A stretch of DNA of 45,539 nucleotides from Phycisphaerae bacterium (GCA_030372985.1 JAUCQB010000243.1:1-45539); one strand, 5' to 3'; shown: positions 1 to 8,887, counted from the first letter of the stretch. The notes: a model not told the origin generated them from the sequence alone. A program made the numbers and translations.

Positions 1-24
1 GCGTCAGATGTGTATAAGAGACAG
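1..24 (+). other. Illumina Nextera adapter remnant (not genomic)
   Basis: Bases 6-24 read AGATGTGTATAAGAGACAG, the 19-bp Tn5 mosaic end used in Nextera libraries. The five bases before it (GCGTC) match the end of the Nextera read-1 tail. This is untrimmed library sequence at a contig edge, so native DNA starts near base 25. Any promoter element upstream of the arsR -10 box is therefore missing from the window. Confidence 0.96.
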
Positions 25-35
25 GTCCTGATGTG

Positions 36-53
36 ATGATATAATTATATCAT
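36..53. promoter_or_regulatory. 18-bp perfect AT-rich palindrome, probable ArsR-type operator with embedded -10 box
   Basis: The bases ATGATATAATTATATCAT form a perfect 18-bp palindrome in otherwise GC-rich DNA. It contains TATAAT (40-45) and overlaps the ATG at 52. AT-rich palindromes of this type are known operators of BigR/SqrR-family ArsR repressors. Because it covers the -10 box and the start codon, a bound dimer would block transcription directly. Autoregulation by the adjacent arsR product is inferred. Confidence 0.75.
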
Positions 54-387
54 GAGATCATCACACGAGTCACTGATTGACATGAACGTGCTCGAACAGA
101 GTGCGGCCGTGATGCGGGTGCTCGCCCACCCACACCGGCTGCGGATTTGCGAGTTGCTGATGGCCGGACGGGTGTCGGTGAATGACCTTGCTCAGCATCT
201 TCACATTGCCAGCAATGCGGTCAGCCAACACCTGAACATGATGAAAGCCCACGGGCTGCTGACCTGCGAACGGGAAGGAAAGACCGTTTACTATCGCGTT
301 TCCGATCCCCGCCCTGTGTGGCTGCTGCAGTGCATACGCAACCACGCGCGCGGCACGGCAGAGCCCGTGCACCAGGCTGCGCGGTGA
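52..387 (+). CDS. ArsR/SmtB-family repressor, SqrR/BigR-like (persulfide-responsive candidate)
   Basis: This 111-residue winged-helix regulator has the ArsR layout: a helical N-terminus, a helix-turn-helix around residues 42-66 (VSVNDLAQHL...SNAVSQHLNMMK) and a wing at about 70-83. Cysteines sit at 33 (RICELL, second helix), 72 and 94 (LLQCIRNH, last helix). Cys33 and Cys94 occupy places equivalent to the redox cysteine pair of the persulfide sensors SqrR and BigR. The ELCVCDL metal site of classical ArsR is absent. The neighbouring rhodanese and CoA-disulfide reductase genes support a sulfur-sensing role. ATG 52 lies 6 nt after TATAAT, suggesting a leaderless mRNA; ATG 82 is the alternative start. 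The inducer is inferred, not shown. Confidence 0.85.
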   Translation: MRSSHESLIDMNVLEQSAAVMRVLAHPHRLRICELLMAGRVSVNDLAQHLHIASNAVSQHLNMMKAHGLLTCEREGKTVYYRVSDPRPVWLLQCIRNHARGTAEPVHQAAR

Positions 388-435
388 ACCGCCAACAATC
401 CCGGAATTGAGAAAAGTGCTATGGAGGCCAGATGG

Positions 436-966
436 ATGAAATACATCACTGCAAGTGAACTGAAAAACGCAGGTGGTCGGGTGGTGGATGTTCGGATGGA
501 GGCTGAATTCGCCGCCGAACGACTGCCGGGCTCCGAGTGTGTTCCGCTGAATCGTTTGACCGCTGTCGCGAGCGGGTGGAATCGCGAAGAACCGCTCATC
601 CTGATGTGTGCGGCGGGTGTTCGCTCCAAAGACGCGATGAACCGCCTGGCGGGCATGGGTTTCACCAATCTCACCATGGTCGAAGGCGGCCTGAGGGCGT
701 GCAGGCATGCCGGCCTGGACGTCGTGGTGGAACGGAAGACGATCCCGATCGTTCGGCAGGTCCTGATGGTAGCCGGTATTCTTGTGCTGCTTGGGTTGCT
801 TCTGGCCTATTCGAGCAGTGTGTATTTTCTTGTGCTTCCACTCTTGGTTGGCTGCGGAATGGTGTTCTCGGGCATGACGGGCATCTGCCCCATGGCCTGG
901 CTTTTGTCAAGGATGCCTTGGAATCGAACACCGGGCTATGAAGCCCAAGGATGCCGAATCGGGTGA
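436..966 (+). CDS. Rhodanese-domain protein with C-terminal YgaP/DUF2892-like membrane anchor
   Basis: The N-terminal ~100 residues form a single rhodanese domain with active-site loop CAAGVRS (Cys at residue 58 from ATG 436), which would carry a persulfide. Two hydrophobic helices follow and end in TGICPMAWLLSRMPWNR, the typical tail of YgaP-type membrane rhodaneses. The enzyme would move sulfane sulfur at the inner face of the membrane. ATG 436 is chosen because GGAG at 423-426 is well placed; an in-frame ATG at 421 would add five residues. It lies between arsR and the CoA-disulfide reductase on the same strand, 6 bp from the latter, so it is probably part of one operon. Confidence 0.87.
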   Translation: MKYITASELKNAGGRVVDVRMEAEFAAERLPGSECVPLNRLTAVASGWNREEPLILMCAAGVRSKDAMNRLAGMGFTNLTMVEGGLRACRHAGLDVVVERKTIPIVRQVLMVAGILVLLGLLLAYSSSVYFLVLPLLVGCGMVFSGMTGICPMAWLLSRMPWNRTPGYEAQGCRIG

Positions 967-972
967 GGTGAG

Positions 973-2658
973 ATGAGTTCCCAGAGAATTGTCATCGTCG
1001 GCGGTGTCGCGGGTGGGGCGAGTGCGGCCACGCGAGCGCGCCGTTTAAATGAACGCGCGCAGATTGTCATGTTTGAGCGCGGCGAGCACGTCTCGTTCGC
1101 CAACTGCGGCTTGCCCTATCACGTCGGCGGACAGATCGCCGATCGCGGGAAGCTCCTGCTGGCCAGCCCGCGTTCTCTGGAGCAGATGTTCAATATCAAG
1201 GTGCACACGCGCTGTGAGGTCCTCAAGATCGATCGGGCGACGAAGCACGTGGAGGCGCTTGATCATCAGAACGGTCGTCGGTGGCGGGAGCCCTACGACA
1301 AGCTGATTCTGGCCCCGGGGGCCTCGCCCGTGGTTCCGCAGTGGAGCGGGATCGATTGCCCGAACGTCTTCTCGCTGCGTGATGTGACGGATATGGATCG
1401 CATCAAGGCATTTGTGGACAGCGGGGATGCCAAACGGGCCGTCGTGATCGGGGCCGGCTACATCGGGATCGAGATGGTCGAGGCTCTGAGGCAGCGCGGG
1501 CTGGTCGTCACTCTGATCGAGCAGCAGGACCAGGTGCTGCCCTTGTTGGATGTCGAGATGGCTCGTCAGGTGGAGAAGACGCTTCGATCGCATGGGGTTG
1601 AAGTCCTTCTCGCGGCAAGCGTCGATGGCCTGAAGGCCGACGACCACCGGGTGACCGCCGTGCGTCTGGCGGACCGGCGAGAGGTGGCAACGGATCTGGT
1701 CCTCGTTTCCATCGGCGTACGCCCCAACACCCGGCTTGCTGAAGAGGCGGGCCTGACCATCGGCGAAAGCGGGGCAATCGCGGTGAATGCCCAGATGCTG
1801 ACCAGCGACCCGGACATCTACGCGGTCGGTGACGCCGCCGAGGCGGTTTTCGCGGTGACCGGCGAGCCCGGACGGTTCCCGCTTGCCGGGCCGGCCAACC
1901 GCAATGGACGAAACGCCGGTGGACACGCCGCGGCGGGGCGCTCCTTTTTGGCGGCCCCCGTGGCTGGCACGTCGGTCCTTGGCGCATTCGGTATGGTCGC
2001 GGGGATGACCGGCCTGAGCGTCAAGGCAGCCAGGCGATACGGGGTTCCTGCAGACGCCGCTTATGCCCTCAGGGGTCATCACGTTGGCTACTATCCCGGC
2101 GCAGAACAGATGATTCTCAAGTTGGTCTACGATCCCGAGAGCGGCCGAGTGCTGGGCGGGCAGGCCGTTGGCGGTGCGGGCGTCGACAAGCGGATCGATG
2201 TGATTGCCACGGTAGTACACTTCCGCGGCACGGTGGATGATCTGGCCGGGCTCGACCTGGCCTATGCCCCGCCATTCGGCGCCGCGAAGGACCCTGTTCA
2301 CATCGCCGCGTTTGGGGCCCAGAACAAACGTGAAGGTCTGGTCGCCGAGATACTCCCCGGCGAGGAGCCGATCGGCGACCAACTGGTGGACGTTCGTAGC
2401 GAACAGGAGTTCGCCGCAGGCGCTTTGGCCGGCGCGATCAACATCCCCTTGCCGGTTCTACGTCAGCGGATGGATGAATTGGACCGCTCGCGCCCGGTGA
2501 TGCTCAACTGCGGCGTCGGTGAGAGGTCCTACAAGGCGGCCCGTATATTGATGCAATCGGGATTCCGAGAAGTGTACAGTCTGGCCGGCGGATACCGTAT
2601 GCACCGCGACACCTGGAAGCCGCTTGTGAAGACCAGGGCGGCAGGTAGCGGCGCATGA
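973..2658 (+). CDS. CoA-disulfide / persulfide reductase fused to rhodanese (CoADR-RHD type)
   Basis: The 561 residues hold an FAD/NAD(P) disulfide-reductase core (FAD motif GGVAGGASAATRAR at the N-terminus, NAD motif GAGYIGIEMVEAL near 165). The active-site Cys45 lies in FANCGLPYHVGG, the hallmark of CoA-disulfide reductases and NADH-dependent persulfide reductases. A C-terminal rhodanese domain has Cys513 in NCGVGERS. Known fusions of this kind reduce CoA-persulfide or polysulfide using the swinging pantetheine between Cys45 and the rhodanese Cys. This is the catalytic centre of the operon and fits removal of sulfane sulfur. Length and architecture match the fusion family, and both catalytic cysteines are present. 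Confidence 0.92.
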   Translation: MSSQRIVIVGGVAGGASAATRARRLNERAQIVMFERGEHVSFANCGLPYHVGGQIADRGKLLLASPRSLEQMFNIKVHTRCEVLKIDRATKHVEALDHQNGRRWREPYDKLILAPGASPVVPQWSGIDCPNVFSLRDVTDMDRIKAFVDSGDAKRAVVIGAGYIGIEMVEALRQRGLVVTLIEQQDQVLPLLDVEMARQVEKTLRSHGVEVLLAASVDGLKADDHRVTAVRLADRREVATDLVLVSIGVRPNTRLAEEAGLTIGESGAIAVNAQMLTSDPDIYAVGDAAEAVFAVTGEPGRFPLAGPANRNGRNAGGHAAAGRSFLAAPVAGTSVLGAFGMVAGMTGLSVKAARRYGVPADAAYALRGHHVGYYPGAEQMILKLVYDPESGRVLGGQAVGGAGVDKRIDVIATVVHFRGTVDDLAGLDLAYAPPFGAAKDPVHIAAFGAQNKREGLVAEILPGEEPIGDQLVDVRSEQEFAAGALAGAINIPLPVLRQRMDELDRSRPVMLNCGVGERSYKAARILMQSGFREVYSLAGGYRMHRDTWKPLVKTRAAGSGA

Positions 2659-2783
2659 CCGCTCTCTGGTGTGTCGACAGCAGACGGCATAGTATGCCCA
2701 AGAGTTGAGCGAGCCGGTTCGGGAGGTGATGGCCCTGACCACCCGGACAGCATCGGGCGAACAGGAAGCAAGGAGCATCACTC

Positions 2784-3908
2784 ATGGCAACCGCTTCAGA
2801 TTCCCGCAGATACTGGCATGTCGCCAGGATCATCATCACATCCATCGCGGCCGTGGCATTCGTCATTGTGACCATGATGTGGCTGATGGGGTACTTCCAT
2901 CCCAAGCTCACAGCTATGCCAACGGATGCCGCTGGTCGACCTGTCGGCAATGCCAGGGTGGTGCAGGTGGAGAAGATTCGCCGGCCTGTCGCGGAATCCG
3001 CCGTCGGCACCGTCCGGCCCGTGCATGAGTCGGCGGTCGCTTCGAAGATCATGGCCAAGGTTGTGGCCGTCAACGTGAAGGCCGGAGATCGGGTGAGCAA
3101 GGGCGCGGTGCTGGTCAAGCTCGATGATGCCGATCTCAAGGCCCGCCAGCAGCAGGCCCTGGCTGCGGTGGCAGCCGCGAAGGCGGCCCGCGACCAGGCG
3201 ACGATCGAGTTCGACCGCGTGAAGAAGCTTCTCGACCAGAACGCGGCATCCAAAATCGAATATGACCGTGCCGAGACCGGTCTGAAGTCGGCCGAGGCCC
3301 AGTTGCAGAAGGCCGAGCAGACACTCAACGAAGCAGAGACCGTACTGAGCTACGCGACGATCCATGCCGCGATGGATGCCCTTGTGGTCGACAAGCGCGT
3401 CGATGTCGGCGACACGGTCGCGCCCGGACAGGTACTCCTGAACCTCTATGACCCCGCGAGAATGCAGATGGTGGCGAGCGTGCGTGAATCACTCACGCGG
3501 CGTCTGAAAGTGGGCCAGAACATCGAAGTCACCATCGACGCCTTGGGCCACCCTTGCGAAGGGCAGATCAGCGAGATCGTGCCCCAGGCGGAGTCAGCCA
3601 GCCGCACGTTCCTGGTGAAGGTGACCGGGCCTTGTCCGCCGGGAGTCTACGCCGGGATGTTCGGCCGGCTGACCATCCCGCTGGACGAGGAGGAGATTCT
3701 GGTCATCCCGCAGGCGGCCGTCCGGATGGTCGGCCAGCTCAATGTCGTCGATGTGGTTAACGGGGCAACGCTCCAACGAAGGGTGATCCAACCGGGCCGG
3801 ACGCTGAATGGCAGGATGGAGGTCCTTTCCGGACTGCGCGAAGGCGAGCGGATCGCGCTGATAGAGGCCTCTGGCGGCGAGTCGACTCAATCCAGGCCGA
3901 ATGCGTGA
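2784..3908 (+). CDS. RND efflux periplasmic adaptor (membrane fusion protein)
   Basis: This is a 374-residue HlyD/AcrA-type adaptor. It has an N-terminal membrane helix (about 11-35, IIITSIAAVAFVIVTMMWLM) with no lipobox. A biotinyl-lipoyl half-domain follows (AKVVAVNVKAGDRVSKGAVLVKLD), then an alpha-helical hairpin rich in Ala, Lys and Gln (about 115-190), the second lipoyl half (DALVVDKRVDVGDTVAPGQVL) and beta-barrel/membrane-proximal domains. AAGGAG at 2772-2777 precedes ATG 2784. The gene sits 125 bp after the CoADR fusion and 10 bp before the RND pump, so it is most likely co-transcribed with both. The substrate cannot be read from sequence. Confidence 0.92.
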   Translation: MATASDSRRYWHVARIIITSIAAVAFVIVTMMWLMGYFHPKLTAMPTDAAGRPVGNARVVQVEKIRRPVAESAVGTVRPVHESAVASKIMAKVVAVNVKAGDRVSKGAVLVKLDDADLKARQQQALAAVAAAKAARDQATIEFDRVKKLLDQNAASKIEYDRAETGLKSAEAQLQKAEQTLNEAETVLSYATIHAAMDALVVDKRVDVGDTVAPGQVLLNLYDPARMQMVASVRESLTRRLKVGQNIEVTIDALGHPCEGQISEIVPQAESASRTFLVKVTGPCPPGVYAGMFGRLTIPLDEEEILVIPQAAVRMVGQLNVVDVVNGATLQRRVIQPGRTLNGRMEVLSGLREGERIALIEASGGESTQSRPNA

Positions 3909-3918
3909 GGGCTGACCA

Positions 3919-6900
3919 ATGACGCACGACCAGAGCCCGAAGCAGCATGTTCCATCGGCAGCTCCGTCGAGTGGCCACCCCGTCGGCAGGCAACATGGGT
4001 TCACAAACGCGATCGTTCACGTCTTCCTCCACTCGAATCTCTCTCTGATCCTGACGGTTATCGCGGTGGCGATGGGGCTGGCCGCGCTGCTGATCACGCC
4101 GCGCGAGGAAGATCCTCAGATCATCGTGCCGTTAGCGGACGTCATCGTGAACTGCCCCGGCCACTCTGCACACGAAGTCGAGCAGCTCGTGGCGACGCCG
4201 CTGGAGAAGATCCTCTATCAGATCGACGGCGTTGAATATGTCTATTCCATGTCGCGAGAGAACGTCGCCATCATCACCGTTCGCTACTACGTCGGCGAGG
4301 ACCGCGAGCGAAGCCTGGTCAAGATCTACAAGAAGATGGACGAGAACGTCGACATCGTTCCGCCCGGCGTGACCGGATGGGTCGTCAAGCCCGTCGAGAT
4401 CGACGACGTCCCCATCGTGACGCTGACCCTGACCAGCGCGACCTCGGACGAGTTCGTGCTGCGCCGCGTGGGAGAAGAACTGGTGGAACGACTGGCCGCA
4501 ACCCAGGATGTATCAAGGGCCTACGTCATCGGCGGGCGGTCCAGAGTCGTTCACGTCTACCTCGATCCTGACAGGCTTCAGGCCCATCAACTGGACCCCC
4601 TGGCAGTGCGTCAGGCGATCCGTGCGGCGAACGTTACGCAAACCGCGGGTGAGTACAGCCACAACGACCAGGTCGTCCGGGTCGAGGCGGGCCTGGCGTT
4701 TGCCCGGGCTGAGGAACTGAACGAGCTGGTTGTCGGCGTGTTCGACGGAAGACCGGTCTTTCTGCGTAATGTCGCGGCGATCGTTGACGGGCCGGCCGAA
4801 TCCGACAACTACGTCCGCCACGGATGGGGGCCGGCCGCCGGCCACCTGCACCATCAACATGCGGGAGGCGCGGTCATCGGCCCCGTTTCGCGGAGCCGCG
4901 AGACAGTTTCATCTGATCCGGCCGTAACCATCGCCATCGCCAAGAAGAAGGGCTCCAACGCCGTCTGGGTGGCCCGGGACGTCATCGCCGCGGCCGAGAC
5001 CCTCAAGCGGGAAGTGGTTCCCGACGACGTCGACGTGGTCATCACCCGCAACGCGGGGCTGACCTCAAATGAGAAGATCAATGAACTCGTCGAGGCGCTT
5101 GCCGTCGCGGTGCTGTTCGTCATCGTGGTTCTGACGCTCGGCTTGGGTTGGAGAGAATCGCTCATCGTGGCCGTGGCCGTGCCGGTGGTGTTCGGCCTGA
5201 CGCTGGCCGTGAACATGATGTTCGGCTTTACCATCAACCGGGTGACGCTCTTCGCCCTCATCCTGTCGCTGGGTCTGCTGGTCGATGATCCGATCGTCGA
5301 CGTCGAGAACATCTCGCGGCATTTCGCCCTCCGCAAGCGGGCCACGCGGCACATCGTGATGGAAGCGGTTGCCGAGATCCGTCCTCCGCTGATCACCGCG
5401 ACCCTGGCGGTCATCGTCTCGTTCCTGCCGATGTTCTTCATCACCGGGATGATGGGCCCGTACATGCGGCCGATGGCGTTGAACGTTCCTGTCGCCATGC
5501 TCATGTCGATGGTTGTGGCGTTCACCATCACACCCTGGTTGTCCTATCACGTTCTGGGACGACACTATGACAAGGGCGGCGGCGTTCATGCCGAGGGGCC
5601 CGAAGACGATCTGGACCCCGAGACGATCAAGAAGTCGCCGCTTTATCGCTTCTTCTACCCGCTGATGGCTCCATTGCTCCACAAGCGGTGGCTCTCCTGG
5701 GTCTTCCTTGGCGCGATGGGGGCGCTCACGGTCGTCGCCATGATGCTGGCGGCCACACGACACGTGCCCCTCAAGATGCTGCCGTTCGACAACAAGAATG
5801 AGCTTCAATTGGTGCTCGATTTCGACGAAGGGACGACGCTCGAGCGGTCTGACGCGGCCGTGCGGGACTTTGAGGACTACCTGCGCAAGGTGCCGGAGGT
5901 CACCGACTTTACCAGTTACGTGGGCGTCGCCTCACCTATGGATTTCAACGGTCTGGTGCGGCAGTACTACATGCGTCGGGGGGACAACGTGGCCGAGGTG
6001 CGGATCAATCTGGTCGGGAAGAAAAGCCGCAAACAACAGAGCCACGGCATCGGCCTGAGATTGCGGGACGACTTGACCGCCATCGCCACTCGGCACAACG
6101 CCAGCCTCAAAATCGTCGAGACGCCTCCCGGCCCGCCGGTGATTGCGTCCATCGTGGCTGAAGTCTACGGCCGCCCGGAGCACACGTACGAAGACCTGAT
6201 CGCGGCCGCCCGAACCGTCCGCGACCGGATGAGGAAGGAGCCCGGCGTTGTCGACGTGGACGAGACGGTCGAGGCCGACAGCGAGAAGGTGATCTTCGTG
6301 ACGGACAAAGAGAAAGCTGCCCTGAATGGAGTTGCCGTCGCACAGACTACCGATACGCTCCGAACCGCCCTCGAGGGAACGCCCGCCGGAACCGTACGGG
6401 CAGAAGGCGAGCGGCACCCGCTGGAGATTGTGCTCCGCCTGCCGAGGCCGATCCGGTCGGACTTGTTTGACTTGTCGCGGTTGCACGTTCGCGGCGCGGC
6501 AGGCCAACTTGTTCCCCTGGCCGAGTTGGGACGTGGGGAACGAACCCAGGTCGACAAGACGATCTACCACAAGAATCTCAGGCGGGTGGTTTACGTCTTC
6601 GCCGAAACCGCCGGGCGGCCGCCGGCCGATTGCGTGGTCGACATCCAGGCGGACAGGCTGCCCGCGGCCATCGCGTCGGAACGGTTGCCGGAAGGTGCCG
6701 ATTACGGTCACGGTTTCGTCAAGCCGGGTGCGGCCCGTCCGGTCGCCGGCCGTACGTTTCTGTCCAATGGCAGCGGCCTGAAATGGTGGCTGCCGGACGC
6801 CTATCAGGTGGACTTCGCCGGAGAGGGCGAGTGGAAGATCACGCTGGACGTCTTTCGTGACCTCGGTCTGGCCTTCGGCGCTGCCCTCGTCGGCATTTAC

Positions 6901-7398
6901 ATTTTGCTCGTGGGCCAGACCAAGTCATTCGTCATTCCGGTGGTCGTGATGCTGGCCATCCCGTTGACGGTCCTTGGCATCATGCCTGGCTTCTGGCTTC
7001 TGAACCTCGTGGCCGGATCGCAGGTCGGGCAGTACACCGACGGCATCTTCTTTACCGCTACCGGCATGATTGGAATGATCGCGTTGGCCGGAATCGTCAC
7101 GCGGGATTCGATTATCCTCGTGGACTTCATTCATCTCTCGCTGGCCAAGGGGCGGACCCTGTTCGATGCCATCATGGAAAGCCGTGTGGTGCGATTGCGA
7201 CCGATCCTGCTCACCGCAGGCACGGCCCTGCTGTCGGCGCTGCCCATCACCATTGATCCGATCTTCTCGGGCCTGGCGTGGTCGCTGATCTTTGGCCTGC
7301 TCGCCTCGACGATCTTCACCCTCTTCGTGATCCCGGTGACCTACTGGCTGCTGTACGCCAACAAGCCGGGTCACGGCCTGCCGCAGGCAGAGGAGTAG
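3919..7398 (+). CDS. RND-family efflux pump inner-membrane protein
   Basis: This 1159-residue pump has the full RND plan: TM1 at about 33-55 (SLILTVIAVAMGLAALLI), a first periplasmic loop with PEEDP-like REEDPQI, the TM2-6 block, a second periplasmic loop and the TM8-12 block. The proton-relay aspartates are visible as Asp456-Asp457 in GLLVDDPIVDVENI, equivalent to AcrB D407/D408. It belongs to the group of RND pumps with a long, poorly conserved segment after NYVRHGWGPAAG; here that segment is His-rich (HLHHQH, residues 309-314), which might bind a metal or be a local divergence. No TolC-like outer-membrane gene follows. Together with the adaptor it forms a two-component efflux unit behind the sulfur-stress genes. 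Confidence 0.93.
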   Translation: MTHDQSPKQHVPSAAPSSGHPVGRQHGFTNAIVHVFLHSNLSLILTVIAVAMGLAALLITPREEDPQIIVPLADVIVNCPGHSAHEVEQLVATPLEKILYQIDGVEYVYSMSRENVAIITVRYYVGEDRERSLVKIYKKMDENVDIVPPGVTGWVVKPVEIDDVPIVTLTLTSATSDEFVLRRVGEELVERLAATQDVSRAYVIGGRSRVVHVYLDPDRLQAHQLDPLAVRQAIRAANVTQTAGEYSHNDQVVRVEAGLAFARAEELNELVVGVFDGRPVFLRNVAAIVDGPAESDNYVRHGWGPAAGHLHHQHAGGAVIGPVSRSRETVSSDPAVTIAIAKKKGSNAVWVARDVIAAAETLKREVVPDDVDVVITRNAGLTSNEKINELVEALAVAVLFVIVVLTLGLGWRESLIVAVAVPVVFGLTLAVNMMFGFTINRVTLFALILSLGLLVDDPIVDVENISRHFALRKRATRHIVMEAVAEIRPPLITATLAVIVSFLPMFFITGMMGPYMRPMALNVPVAMLMSMVVAFTITPWLSYHVLGRHYDKGGGVHAEGPEDDLDPETIKKSPLYRFFYPLMAPLLHKRWLSWVFLGAMGALTVVAMMLAATRHVPLKMLPFDNKNELQLVLDFDEGTTLERSDAAVRDFEDYLRKVPEVTDFTSYVGVASPMDFNGLVRQYYMRRGDNVAEVRINLVGKKSRKQQSHGIGLRLRDDLTAIATRHNASLKIVETPPGPPVIASIVAEVYGRPEHTYEDLIAAARTVRDRMRKEPGVVDVDETVEADSEKVIFVTDKEKAALNGVAVAQTTDTLRTALEGTPAGTVRAEGERHPLEIVLRLPRPIRSDLFDLSRLHVRGAAGQLVPLAELGRGERTQVDKTIYHKNLRRVVYVFAETAGRPPADCVVDIQADRLPAAIASERLPEGADYGHGFVKPGAARPVAGRTFLSNGSGLKWWLPDAYQVDFAGEGEWKITLDVFRDLGLAFGAALVGIYILLVGQTKSFVIPVVVMLAIPLTVLGIMPGFWLLNLVAGSQVGQYTDGIFFTATGMIGMIALAGIVTRDSIILVDFIHLSLAKGRTLFDAIMESRVVRLRPILLTAGTALLSALPITIDPIFSGLAWSLIFGLLASTIFTLFVIPVTYWLLYANKPGHGLPQAEE

Positions 7399-7425
7399 CC
7401 GACGGGCCTTTGGAGAGCGCGGCAA

Positions 7426-8850
7426 TCAGGTGGTGCTGCCCACCACATGGATAAACAGCGCGTCGGTCTCCCCCGGCAGATCGGGGCGGGTGTCAACCGT
7501 CACCACGATCCGGTCTCCAGCGACCGCCAGCTTCTTCTCGAGTAGCATCCGGTCCAGCGCGGCCGGTATGCGGTTCAGTCGTGCTTCGGCGGGTTGGCAC
7601 ACCGCGATGACGCCATACAGCATCGCCATCCTGCGGCAGACTCGCTCGTCGTCAGTGACGGCAAGTATCGGCTGGTGAACGCGGTGCTTGCTGAGCAGTC
7701 GCGCCGCATCCTCCTTGGGCGTCCAGACGGCAATCAGCCGCGCCTGAAGCCGCTGGGCCACCACCGCCGCGCCGTCGGCCACCGCCATATCCAGACAAGG
7801 CTGGATGCGCAAGTCTTCGCCAAGGTCGTGGCGAAACTTCTTGTGAAACACCTCAGTCTGTTCCGCGATTCGACGGATCATCTCCACCGCCGCCAGCGGG
7901 TACTTGCCCACCGAGGTCTCAGCCGAGAGCATGACCGCATCGGCGTGATCGAGAATGGCGTTGGCCACGTCGCTGACCTCGGCCCGAGTGGGGACCGGTG
8001 ATTCGACCATCGACTGGAGCATCTGCGTGGCGACGATGACAGGTTTGCCCAGGCGCCGGCACAACAGACAGATTCTCTTCTGGATCAACGGCACGCGAGA
8101 GACGTCCATTTCGACCCCGAGATCGCCGCGGGCGACCAGCACGACGTCGGATTGATCGATGATCGGCTCCAGCGAATCGACTGCTTGGGGCTTCTCGATC
8201 TTCGACACGAGATGGATGGGACTCTTGTGCTGCCGGACGATCTCGCGCAGCTCGATAAGGTCCTCCGGCCGTCTGACGAAAGACAAGGCCAGGAAATCGA
8301 GGTCGTTGGCCATCGCCCACTCCAGGTCGCCGCGATCCTTGTCGGTCAGGGCAGGCGATGACACGTTGGAATCCGGCAGGTTAATGCCCTTGCGATCGCT
8401 GATCATCCCGGGGACTTCGACCTCGCAAGTCAACTCGTCGGCAGTCTTGGAGCGGGCCCGCAACTGCACATTGCCGTCGTCAATCAGGAGCCTGTGCCCG
8501 ACCTGGACGTCATCCAGAAGGGCAGGGTAGGAGCTGGTTAGAGTCTGGGCGGTTCCCAGGGCGTCGCCGCGCCGGAAGACCACCGTGGCCCCTTTGGCAA
8601 GCTCGCACTTTCCCCCGTCGATGCGATTCAACCGGATCTTGGGGCCGCACAGGTCACCCATCACGGCGACCATGGCCTGGCGCCGCCCGGCCTCGCTTCG
8701 GATGTGCTGGAGCATCTGCTGATGAGTGTCCAGCGTGCCGTGCGAAAAGTTGAGCCGGAAAACATTGACACCGGAGTCGATCATGGCGCCCAGGATGGCC
8801 GGATCCTCGCACGCCGGCCCCACGGTGGCTACAAGCTTGGTTCTCGTCAT
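7426..8850 (-). CDS. pyk: Pyruvate kinase
   Basis: The 474 residues start MTRTKLVATVGPAC, the normal N-terminus of the family. They contain NVFRLNFSHGT (ADP/K+ site), the B domain, LVARGDLGVEM and the signature IQKRICLLCRRLGKPVIVATQMLQSM, followed by a C-terminal domain ending with VVTVDTRPDLPGETDALFIHVV. The protein would convert PEP and ADP to pyruvate and ATP in glycolysis. The open frame continues far upstream, but homology fixes the start at 8850. A TACACT box lies 7 nt before this ATG and no Shine-Dalgarno sequence is visible, so the mRNA may be leaderless. It is convergent with the RND gene and divergent from the next gene. Confidence 0.95.
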   Translation of the reverse strand: MTRTKLVATVGPACEDPAILGAMIDSGVNVFRLNFSHGTLDTHQQMLQHIRSEAGRRQAMVAVMGDLCGPKIRLNRIDGGKCELAKGATVVFRRGDALGTAQTLTSSYPALLDDVQVGHRLLIDDGNVQLRARSKTADELTCEVEVPGMISDRKGINLPDSNVSSPALTDKDRGDLEWAMANDLDFLALSFVRRPEDLIELREIVRQHKSPIHLVSKIEKPQAVDSLEPIIDQSDVVLVARGDLGVEMDVSRVPLIQKRICLLCRRLGKPVIVATQMLQSMVESPVPTRAEVSDVANAILDHADAVMLSAETSVGKYPLAAVEMIRRIAEQTEVFHKKFRHDLGEDLRIQPCLDMAVADGAAVVAQRLQARLIAVWTPKEDAARLLSKHRVHQPILAVTDDERVCRRMAMLYGVIAVCQPAEARLNRIPAALDRMLLEKKLAVAGDRIVVTVDTRPDLPGETDALFIHVVGSTT

Positions 8851-8857
8851 GACAGAG

Positions 8858-8887
8858 AGTGTAATTGAAGTGCCAGATCTTGTACAA
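8858..8887 (-). promoter_or_regulatory. Candidate pyk promoter, leaderless arrangement
   Basis: On the minus strand TTGTAC (8882-8887) and TACACT (8858-8863) are separated by 18 bp. The ATG of pyk begins 7 nt after the -10 box, which would put the transcription start at or next to the start codon. There is no purine-rich ribosome binding site. Matches to consensus are partial, so this is a prediction. Confidence 0.45.

Noticed and set aside
1045..2382. Long minus-strand open frame opposite the CoADR-rhodanese gene
   Set aside because: It is the antisense shadow of a gene with clear motifs in both domains, has no family signal of its own and is rich in His and Arg as expected of GC-rich antisense frames.
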